From positions 718,751-782,750 of the forward strand of contig NZ_JAVHJP010000001.1 of NCBI RefSeq assembly GCF_031020795.1: DNA of 64,000 bases. The letters are read 5' to 3'. Shown piece by piece: positions 57,500-64,000 of the stretch. Below the pieces are notes generated by a model. It was not told the DNA's origin. It did no database searches and saw nothing but the letters and a program-made list of their open reading frames with translations. The stretch comes from Hydrogenophaga pseudoflava. GTDB lineage: Bacteria; Pseudomonadota; Gammaproteobacteria; Burkholderiales; Burkholderiaceae_C. The position numbers and the translations under genes were made by a program. Position 1 is the first letter of the stretch; the number at the start of each line of letters is the position of its first letter.

Positions 57500-57919
57500 T
57501 CATTCAGCAGGCGTGGTTTCCTCGTCGGGCTTTTCGGCTTCGACAGTGAATTCGACCGTGGCAGTTCTAGAGTGGTAATCCAGAACAGTAATCACAAATG
57601 GATCACCACATTGTCCAGTAGGCCGAACAGTAAACTTTGGGTCTTTGCCCGTGGCCTCAGTCTTGTCGACAATCAACCCCCCCGGGTTTGCATTGACAAT
57701 ACGGAACGGCGCTTGGCCACCAATGATCGTAAAAACGGTGGGATCTGCGTTTGCTGCGCTCGCACAGCTACCGGTTTCAGAAATCACTGTCAGCTTGGCT
57801 TCATCCGGACTGACCGAAAACTCAGTCGAGTCTCCCGCAATGTCTCCGCCCCCCCCGCAAGATGCCAAACCGATTGCCACCACAAGACTTCCCGCAACTT
57901 GCGCCGTTTTTTTCAGCAT
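57500..57919 (-). CDS. Small lipoprotein with Ig-like fold in the pilMNOPQ operon
   Basis: 139-aa predicted lipoprotein. The signal peptide ends in a lipobox (GLASC, acylated C21) followed by a Gly-rich spacer. The rest looks like one bacterial Ig-like beta domain (TVFTIIGGQAPFRIVNANP, FTVRPTGQCGDPFVITVLD, ATVEFTVEAEKP). C52 and C104 may form a disulfide. A strong Shine-Dalgarno (AGGAG, 7 nt before ATG) and the 24-bp gap after pilQ argue for co-expression with pilMNOPQ. The function is unknown; a secretin-assembly or pilus accessory role is only a guess. Codons look less GC-rich than neighbours. Confidence 0.85.
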   Translation of the reverse strand: MLKKTAQVAGSLVVAIGLASCGGGGDIAGDSTEFSVSPDEAKLTVISETGSCASAANADPTVFTIIGGQAPFRIVNANPGGLIVDKTEATGKDPKFTVRPTGQCGDPFVITVLDYHSRTATVEFTVEAEKPDEETTPAE

Positions 57920-57943
57920 GCGTAACTCCTAAATTCAGTCAGT

Positions 57944-60118
57944 TCAGCGGCGCGCCATTGCGCCTTCAGTGATCGAACGAGGCGTAATGAAGATCAGCAA
58001 CTCCTGTTTACGCGACGACTTGTTCTTGTTCTTGAACAGGTTTCCGACAATCGGCAAGTCACCAAACAGCGGCACCTTGGCCACATCCTCGGTCTCCTCT
58101 TCTGTGAAGATGCCACCGATCACCACCGTTCCGCCGTTCTCCACCAGCACCTGGGTCTGCACATGCTTGGTATTGATGGCAATGCCGGCCGCCGTCGTTT
58201 CACCACGGCTGTCTTTGTTGATGTCCACGTCGAGAATGATGTTGCCTTCTGGCGTGATCTGGGGCGTCACTTCCAGCTTCAGGTTGGCCTTGCGGAACGC
58301 AACCGCTGTGGCCCCACTGGACGTCGCGGTCTGATAAGGGAACTCGGTACCTTGTTCGATCAAGGCCTTGACTTGATCCGCCGTCACCACCCGTGGACTG
58401 GAAACAATCTTGCCCCGACCATCCGCCTCAAGCGCGGAAATCTCCAGGTTCAGGAACCGGTTGGCAGCGGAACTGAACAGCGACACAGCGAAAGCTGCAG
58501 GCAGAAAACCGCCCGCACCCGTCGAAGGCAGATTGACGAAACTCGTGTTGACGGTGTCCATCGTGTTTTCGGACTCGACAGTCGTGCTAGAGACCGCGTT
58601 GTAGCTGCCGCCGATCGCCACCCGGTTGGGGCCGCTGACCGGGTATCCCGCCTCGCCGCCACGAACGCCGCGCAAATCGCTGCCACCCAGCCGTACGCCG
58701 AGCGAGCGTCCGAACCGATCGTCCGCCTCCACGATGCGCGCCTCGATCAACACCTGACGCACCGGAATGTCCAGCTTGGCGATCAACTGCTGCACCTGCT
58801 CCAGCTTGGAGGGAATGTCTGTCACGAACAGCTGATTGGTGCGCGGCTCGGCGATCACGCTACCCCGTGCGGAGAGGATCCGCGCGCTGGCACCGCCCGC
58901 TCCAGCGGCCCCACCCGCGCCTGTGATTTGCCCGGCGATGTCACTGGCCTTGGCGTAATTCATCTGGAAACCCTGCGTGCGCAAAGTCTCCAGGCTTTCA
59001 ACCGAAGCCTTGGATTCCAGTTCCTGCTTCTCGCGCGCCGCGATTTCGTCCTTGGGCGCAATCCAGAGAACGTTGCCGCTCTTGCGCATTCCCAAACCCT
59101 TGGCTTGAAGGATGATGTCCAAAGCCTGATCCCAAGGCACATCCTTGAGACGAAGGGTCACAGCGCCGGAAACGGAGTCGGAAGTCACTACGTTGAAATT
59201 GGTGAAGTCAGCGATCACCTGCAACAACGAGCGCACCTCGATGTTCTGGAAGTTCAGAGAGAGTTTTTCTCCGTTGTAACCCGGCCCCTGGGTCAGTTTC
59301 GACGGATCCAGTTTCTGCTCACGGATCTCCAGCACGAACTGGTTGTCACTCTGGTACGCGGAGTGCTCCCACAAACCCGTGGGCGTCACCAGCATGCGCA
59401 CCCGGTCACCCACTTGGCTCGTCACCACGGACTGGACAGGAGTCCCGAAATCGGTCACGTCCAGCTTTCTCCGCAGTCCTTCCGGGAGGGTGGTCTTCAG
59501 GAAGTCCACCACAAGATCCTTGCCTTGCTGCCGGATATCCACCCCGGTTTGGTTGTTGGCAAGCTCGACCACCACCCGCCCGGAATTGCCCACCCCGCGA
59601 CGAAAGTCAATGTCCTTGAGTGCGGCGGAATCCACATTACCGGAAGGAGCAAATGCTGCCGGGGGCGCAGATTGTGCTGCCGGTGTTGCCGAAACCGAAG
59701 TTGAGCTATCGAGAACCAACAACAGGGTCTTTCCATCGAGCTTGGCCTGGTATGTCGAAGGCTGCTTGAGGTTGATAACGACCCGCGTCCGATCTCCCGC
59801 CTGCACGACATTGGCGGATCGGATGTTGCCCTGCCCGATATCCACCGAGCTGCGTCCGATGCCATTCACAACACCAGGGAAGTCCAGAGCAATGCGCGCA
59901 GGAGACTGGATTGTGAAACCAGCTGGAACAGCACTCAACGGCTCCGCAGTTTCAATACGAATGACCTCAGCGCCAGATTGGACGCTGCCAGTAAGGGACT
60001 GGATGGCATTCTGCGCATATACAAAGGTACAAGCCAGCAAAGAGCCTGCAAACAATGCCAAACCACGAAAAACGTTCTCGCGCCCACCAAGCAACGTCAC
60101 CTGATGCATCTTTTTCAT
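57944..60118 (-). CDS. pilQ: Type IV pilus secretin PilQ
   Basis: 724-aa outer-membrane secretin through which the pilus exits. Domain order: signal peptide (to about 35), two AMIN domains that bind peptidoglycan (about 40-135 and 165-265), an STN/N0 region (about 285-350), N1 (380-450, with a Gly/Ala-rich insert at 400-410), and the secretin domain to the end (KVPLFGDLPIVGNLFK near 690). The ATG overlaps the pilP stop (ATGA). PilP docks on the N0/N1 region. Confidence 0.97.
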   Translation of the reverse strand: MKKMHQVTLLGGRENVFRGLALFAGSLLACTFVYAQNAIQSLTGSVQSGAEVIRIETAEPLSAVPAGFTIQSPARIALDFPGVVNGIGRSSVDIGQGNIRSANVVQAGDRTRVVINLKQPSTYQAKLDGKTLLLVLDSSTSVSATPAAQSAPPAAFAPSGNVDSAALKDIDFRRGVGNSGRVVVELANNQTGVDIRQQGKDLVVDFLKTTLPEGLRRKLDVTDFGTPVQSVVTSQVGDRVRMLVTPTGLWEHSAYQSDNQFVLEIREQKLDPSKLTQGPGYNGEKLSLNFQNIEVRSLLQVIADFTNFNVVTSDSVSGAVTLRLKDVPWDQALDIILQAKGLGMRKSGNVLWIAPKDEIAAREKQELESKASVESLETLRTQGFQMNYAKASDIAGQITGAGGAAGAGGASARILSARGSVIAEPRTNQLFVTDIPSKLEQVQQLIAKLDIPVRQVLIEARIVEADDRFGRSLGVRLGGSDLRGVRGGEAGYPVSGPNRVAIGGSYNAVSSTTVESENTMDTVNTSFVNLPSTGAGGFLPAAFAVSLFSSAANRFLNLEISALEADGRGKIVSSPRVVTADQVKALIEQGTEFPYQTATSSGATAVAFRKANLKLEVTPQITPEGNIILDVDINKDSRGETTAAGIAINTKHVQTQVLVENGGTVVIGGIFTEEETEDVAKVPLFGDLPIVGNLFKNKNKSSRKQELLIFITPRSITEGAMARR

Positions 60119-60669
60119 TTGGTCGATTCCTCTTGTAACTGCAATGCCGCAGGACGCTCAATCCACTCGCCGGCCGCATCCTGCACAATTTCGCGCAGGA
60201 CGATCTGGTTTTCTTCGATTTTCAGAATACGCCCATAGTTTTGACCGATGTAACTTCCAGGGGTCACTTGGTACAAAAGGGCATCAACCTTCAACAATCC
60301 CACAAGCTGGCCATTCCGGCTCAGGCTCCCGACCATCTTCATCGAATCCAGGGGAAATGCCTCAAGAGGTTGCTTTCGACGGTTCAACTCTGGCTCGATA
60401 AGCGCAGACTGTCCAGACGGCAGGGCTTGGCCGCTCTTGAGGATACTGGCGAGTTTCTCGTTGCTGAAGGGCTCAATGAAGCGCTCTCCGCCATAAGCGT
60501 AAGGCTCAAATTTGGTGGGCTCCGGAATCGGCTTCACATCCGGCTTGATGGAGTTTCTCTCGCGCAGCATCCATGCGCTCAACTCCTCCTGATCGGAGTC
60601 CGCACAACCTGCAACGCCCATAGCCAAGGACAGAATCAAGCATCCACCAACAACACGCACGGTGTTCAT
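60115..60669 (-). CDS. pilP: Type IV pilus lipoprotein PilP
   Basis: 184-aa inner-membrane lipoprotein (lipobox GVAGC near residue 22) with a C-terminal HR-type beta domain (MVGSLSRNGQLVGLLKVDALLYQV) that contacts PilQ. The middle is disordered and Pro-rich. It follows pilO with an ATGA overlap. Confidence 0.95.
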   Translation of the reverse strand: MNTVRVVGGCLILSLAMGVAGCADSDQEELSAWMLRERNSIKPDVKPIPEPTKFEPYAYGGERFIEPFSNEKLASILKSGQALPSGQSALIEPELNRRKQPLEAFPLDSMKMVGSLSRNGQLVGLLKVDALLYQVTPGSYIGQNYGRILKIEENQIVLREIVQDAAGEWIERPAALQLQEESTK

Positions 60670-61370
60670 TTGGCCGCCCCAGTCGATTTTTTGCCCGCAG
60701 GCGTCTTACCTGTGGACGCTTTTTGCTGCATGGCAACTTCTTCCTGGTCGAGATATCTAAACGTTTTGGCCACGCAGTCGAGCGTCAAAAAACCATCCCT
60801 ATCCTTTACAGGGACAATGGCCAGATTGTTCAAAGTCACAATTCGGGACAAATTGGCAATATCTGCAGCAAACAGCCCGATATCGTGATAACCACCGGTG
60901 ACCTTCACGGTAATCGGCAGTTCAGCATAGTATTCCTTGACTGAAACCTGTCCTGGCCGGAAAAGCTCGAACTGCAAGCTTCTTCCCAGGCCAGCCTGGT
61001 TAATATCAGAAAGCAGAGCATCCATTTCAGCCTTGCTCGGAAGTTGCTTCTCCAACTGCGCGACGTACTGTTGCACCTGTTCCAGCTGTTTCTTCAGAGC
61101 GTCCAGATTGACAGCTTGCACCAGCTTTTTTCGATAGTCCTCACGCAACGTCTGTTCACGAGATTGTTCCGTCAAAAGCTCTTCATCAACGGTTTTGAGC
61201 CAGGTGAACCAAAGAGCGGCAATCACCGCAATACACACAACAACAAAAAGCAGGTTTCTCGGCAGCGCTGGCCACTGAGACGGGTCGTTGGGATCCAGCC
61301 CGGAGAACTGCTGACGCAGATTTTCCTGGACCGATTTCAAGTCCACGGAGACTTTGGAGGGTTTGGCCAT
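60666..61370 (-). CDS. pilO: Type IV pilus assembly protein PilO
   Basis: 234-aa bitopic protein: cytoplasmic N-terminus, one transmembrane helix (about 40-58), a long coiled coil, and a periplasmic ferredoxin-like domain (ELPITVKVTGGYHDIGLFAADIANL). It heterodimerises with PilN in the alignment complex. A Lys-rich C-terminal tail follows. Confidence 0.95.
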   Translation of the reverse strand: MAKPSKVSVDLKSVQENLRQQFSGLDPNDPSQWPALPRNLLFVVVCIAVIAALWFTWLKTVDEELLTEQSREQTLREDYRKKLVQAVNLDALKKQLEQVQQYVAQLEKQLPSKAEMDALLSDINQAGLGRSLQFELFRPGQVSVKEYYAELPITVKVTGGYHDIGLFAADIANLSRIVTLNNLAIVPVKDRDGFLTLDCVAKTFRYLDQEEVAMQQKASTGKTPAGKKSTGAAK

Positions 61371-61384
61371 TTTTGCAACCCCCC

Positions 61385-62026
61385 TTAAAGTTTGCCCGCG
61401 GCTGCAGCTCTCGCAGCCGGCTTGGATGGTTTCGCCACGGGCGCTTCTACCGCCTTTGCAGCACTGGAAGGACGGTTCAGCATGGCGCGTATCGTGAAGT
61501 TGGACACCCTGCGCTGCTCCTTGTTTGATACAGAAGCATTGGCCGCAACGATCTCAATAAGCTCCGGCTTGATCAGCCATTTGGTCTTGGTTGATAGGCT
61601 GCGCAGAAAATCAGACACCCGCTCCTGTGATTGAGCAGTACCCGTCAGCAACACACTCTGGCTTTCCTGTTTCATACTTCGCAGATAGATCCCGTCTGGC
61701 AGCTCACTCACCAACTCCTCCAACAGGTGGACCGGCATATTACGATCAGCCTGCAAATCTTCAACGGCTGTCTGACGGGCACGGAGCGACGCAATCTGCG
61801 CCTGCAACGTCGCGATGTCCTTGATTTCCGCGTCCAGGCGTGCAGTTTCCTGCTTCAGAAAAGCGTTGCGAGCCTGCTGGTCGGCAATGCGACCTTGGTA
61901 CCACGTGTACACCGCTCCACAGATGATGCCTCCGAGCAGAGCGGACAAACCCAATTGGGTGAAGAACTGCTCTTTCCGCCGCTTCCGCGTTGCTTCACGG
62001 TGCGGCAGCAGGTTGATGAGAATCAT
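61385..62026 (-). CDS. pilN: Type IV pilus assembly protein PilN
   Basis: 213-aa bitopic protein starting with the PilM-binding motif INLLPHRE, then a transmembrane helix (about 24-42), a coiled coil and a ferredoxin-like periplasmic domain (ELPDGIYLRSMKQE). An Ala/Lys-rich tail ends it. Its ATG overlaps the pilM stop. Confidence 0.95.
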   Translation of the reverse strand: MILINLLPHREATRKRRKEQFFTQLGLSALLGGIICGAVYTWYQGRIADQQARNAFLKQETARLDAEIKDIATLQAQIASLRARQTAVEDLQADRNMPVHLLEELVSELPDGIYLRSMKQESQSVLLTGTAQSQERVSDFLRSLSTKTKWLIKPELIEIVAANASVSNKEQRRVSNFTIRAMLNRPSSAAKAVEAPVAKPSKPAARAAAAGKL

Positions 62027-63102
62027 TGATGAAACCTCCGCAGAGCCAGGCCAGTGGAGGTAAGGTAAGAGGGAGCCTCCCTGGCGATCTTTCTTGCGTG
62101 GACAGTGGAGGCCATCTCCATCCCGTCAAAGGGGTTGATCACCATGCATGCAAAGGAGGTCTGATGGGTCACGGCCTCGGTCAATCCGGGCAACGCAGCA
62201 CTCCCGCCAGCGAGCAAGATATGGTCGACTTTGTTGTGCGGCGTGCTGGTGAAAAAGAACTGGAGCGCCCGCCCAACCTCCTGGGCCATGCTTTCGATAA
62301 ACGGCTCGAGCACGGCGGATCGATAGTCCTCCGGCAAATCGCCTGAGCGCTTTTTCGCCTCCGCCTCATCTGCAGAGAATCCGTATTGCCGCACGATCAG
62401 CTGCGTAAGCTGCGCGCCGCCAAAGGCCTGGTCACGCTCATACAGCACATCGTCATTGCGCATCACCTGCATGCTGGTGGTCATGGCACCCACTTCAAAC
62501 AACGCCACCAGAGAGTCAACCCCCTGGTTGGGCAACGTCTCAATAACGCGGCCCGCGGCCATTCGGGACGCGAAGGGCTCAACGTCCATGATCACCGGCT
62601 TGAGCCCAGCGGCTTCCGCAAGCCCCTGACGATCAGACACTTTCTCCTTGCGGGAGGCGGCAATCAACACTTCCGCGTCGCCAGCAGAGTTGGCGCTAGG
62701 GCCGACCACACAGAAGTCCAGACTCACTTCGTCCAGCGAAAACGGAATGTATTGGTTGGCCTCTGATTCAACCTGAGCCTCGAGCTCTTTGTCAGACAGG
62801 CCGCCAGGAAGAACAATCTTCTTGGTGATCACGGCCGATGCCGGCAAGGCCATGGCCACGTTTTTCGTCTTGCTGCCACTCTTGCGCACCACCCGGCGAA
62901 CCGCCTCCGCCACCTCGTCGAACTTTTCGATGTTGCCATCGGTAATCCAGCCCCGCTCCAGCGGCTCGATGGCGCATCTCTCCAGGACCAGATCTCCGGA
63001 TCGGTTGCGCCCCAGTTCAACCAGCTTGACGCTCGACGAGCTCACATCGATGCCCAGCAGCGGCGCCGGATCCCGGCTGAATAACGACCCCAATGAGATC
63101 AA
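62023..63102 (-). CDS. pilM: Type IV pilus assembly protein PilM
   Basis: 359-aa actin-like cytoplasmic protein. LLGIDVSSSSVKLVELG is the phosphate-1 motif and LLAGGSAALPGL the adenosine motif. PilM binds the PilN N-terminus and links the motor to the alignment complex. The start is TTG at 63102, preceded by GGGGG (SD-like). It heads the operon pilM-N-O-P-Q and is divergent from the PBP1A gene. Confidence 0.96.
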   Translation of the reverse strand: MISLGSLFSRDPAPLLGIDVSSSSVKLVELGRNRSGDLVLERCAIEPLERGWITDGNIEKFDEVAEAVRRVVRKSGSKTKNVAMALPASAVITKKIVLPGGLSDKELEAQVESEANQYIPFSLDEVSLDFCVVGPSANSAGDAEVLIAASRKEKVSDRQGLAEAAGLKPVIMDVEPFASRMAAGRVIETLPNQGVDSLVALFEVGAMTTSMQVMRNDDVLYERDQAFGGAQLTQLIVRQYGFSADEAEAKKRSGDLPEDYRSAVLEPFIESMAQEVGRALQFFFTSTPHNKVDHILLAGGSAALPGLTEAVTHQTSFACMVINPFDGMEMASTVHARKIAREAPSYLTSTGLALRRFHQ

Positions 63103-63373
63103 GGTGGCCCCCAGAAATGGTGGCGCCAGAGGGCGCCGGACTTAAGAAATCACTTCAATGCTAGCAGCAAGCCCTTTGTGCAGCAAAGAATTTACATGTT
63201 TGGCACAAACAGAAACGTTGTCAAAAGCATACGCAAAAAGTCGGGCGAGGACGGGGTAACACCCCCCTCAAGACCGCGGCAGGCGCTGACCGTCGACAAT
63301 AGGGTGCCAGCGTTCCGGGTCGTCACTCAGGGGCCTGAGTTTTGATGTTCCAACCCAGCTTTTCACTCAACGC
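63103..63373. other. Divergent intergenic region, pilM / PBP1A
   Basis: 271 bp without a gene. On the minus strand a consensus -35 TTGACA (63219-63224) is seen; the -10 candidates (AAACAT at 17-bp spacing) are weak. A GGCGCC-AGAG-GGCGCC hairpin (63122-63137) lies about 20 bp upstream of the pilM start. No convincing promoter for the PBP1A gene was found. Confidence 0.5.
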
Positions 63374-64000
63374 ATGGCCCCAGAGACCGACGTATCAAAA
63401 CCCGATCGACCCACCGGTGCTCCCGGCGTGCTCCGATGGATCGGCAAAGCGCTGGCCACGGTAGCCGGATTGGTGGTTGCTTCGGTGCTGGCCCTGCTCA
63501 TGGGCGTTGGATTGGCGCTGGCGGTCGCCTACCCCAATCTTCCCGACGTGGCCGATCTGGCCGACTATCGTCCGAAGTTGCCGCTGCGTGTCCTCACCGC
63601 AGACGGCCAGCTGATTGGAGAGTTTGGAGAAGAACGGCGCAATCTGCTGTCGATCAAGGACATCCCGGATGTCATGAAACACGCCGTGCTTGCCATTGAG
63701 GACTCACGGTTCTTCGAGCACAACGGGGTCGATTACAGGGGGATGCTCAGAGCGGCGCTGGCCAACCTGGGTCAATCCAAAAGCCAGGGCGCGTCGACCA
63801 TCACGATGCAGGTAGCTCGCAACGTCTACCTGTCCGCAGAAAAGAGCTACACCCGCAAGATTTACGAGGTGCTGCTGACTTTCAAGCTGGAACACCTGCT
63901 GACCAAGGAGCAGATCCTCGAGATCTACATGAACCAGATCTTTCTGGGTCAGCGTGCTTATGGATTCTCCACAGCGGCGCAGACATACTTCGGCAAACAA
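63374..64000 (+). CDS. mrcA: Penicillin-binding protein 1A, N-terminal part (cut by window end)
   Basis: Open to the window edge; 209 residues are visible. A cytoplasmic tail and a transmembrane helix (about 20-53) are followed by the glycosyltransferase GT51 domain with EDSRFFEHNG (catalytic E109), GASTITMQ (139-146), RKIYEV and the ILEIYMNQIFLGQ motif. The transpeptidase domain lies beyond the window. The position next to pilMNOPQ is the classical ponA/mrcA place in proteobacteria. The ATG at 63374 fits the family; no good RBS is seen. Confidence 0.95.
   Translation, partial: MAPETDVSKPDRPTGAPGVLRWIGKALATVAGLVVASVLALLMGVGLALAVAYPNLPDVADLADYRPKLPLRVLTADGQLIGEFGEERRNLLSIKDIPDVMKHAVLAIEDSRFFEHNGVDYRGMLRAALANLGQSKSQGASTITMQVARNVYLSAEKSYTRKIYEVLLTFKLEHLLTKEQILEIYMNQIFLGQRAYGFSTAAQTYFGKQ

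Overview
The window is a gene-dense (about 64% GC by eye) chromosomal segment with 70 protein genes that I can support (two cut by the window edges) and two tRNA genes. Gene content and order point to a betaproteobacterium of the Burkholderiales, most likely Comamonadaceae. The pointers are petABC followed by sspAB, the mla-murA-his-tat block, short-form HisG, a TatB with a basic tail, and pilMNOPQ divergent from a class A PBP. The family-level placement is inference from memory of related genomes, not from a search.

Layout. 1-4900: end of an AAA+ ATPase gene, a lytic transglycosylase and proS, then rppH and proB. 4900-8010: proB-obgE-rpmA-rplU on the minus strand, divergent from ispB, then tRNA-Pro(CGG). 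8160-13600: pilB-pilC-pilD-coaE-zapD-yacG on the plus strand, running tail-to-tail into mutT, a DUF815 ATPase, argJ, secA and an M23 peptidase; this echoes the E. coli hofBC-coaE-zapD-yacG/mutT-secA neighbourhood. 20100-24700: dciA, tRNA-Thr(TGT), sspB, sspA and the cytochrome bc1 genes petC, petB and petA. 24900-28840: mscL, pdxA, a Nif3-like gene, a tiny DUF3149-type gene and a DegS-like protease. 28841-45238: 24 consecutive minus-strand genes with little spacing (mlaFEDACB, an ABC-2 transporter pair, bolA, murA, nine his genes, a DUF4870 gene, hinT, tatABC). 45300-51600: gltBD. 51690-52520: a RAYT-type transposase with inward-facing repeats. 52547-57410: an unrecognised gene, an MFS transporter, dgt, aroB and aroK. 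57500-63102: pilMNOPQ plus a small lipoprotein gene. 63374 to the end: the start of a PBP1A gene.

How the genes fit together. Two clusters supply most of the type IV pilus: the motor, platform and prepilin peptidase (pilBCD), and the alignment and secretin complex (pilMNOPQ). The major pilin pilA and pilT are not in the window. Envelope functions recur: Mla lipid transport, murA, PBP1A, lytic transglycosylase, M23 peptidase, Sec and Tat export, and bc1. The his cluster holds nine genes but not hisZ, which the short HisG requires.

Novelty. Almost everything is conserved core genome, and I found no defence island, prophage, CRISPR array or biosynthetic cluster. The least explained items are the 139-aa Ig-like lipoprotein gene at the end of the pilMNOPQ operon (57500-57919), the unrecognised 215-aa gene at 52547-53194, the RAYT unit beside gltB, and several leader or intergenic hairpins (rplU, sspA, aroK, pilM). 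Promoters were judged by eye and are tentative.
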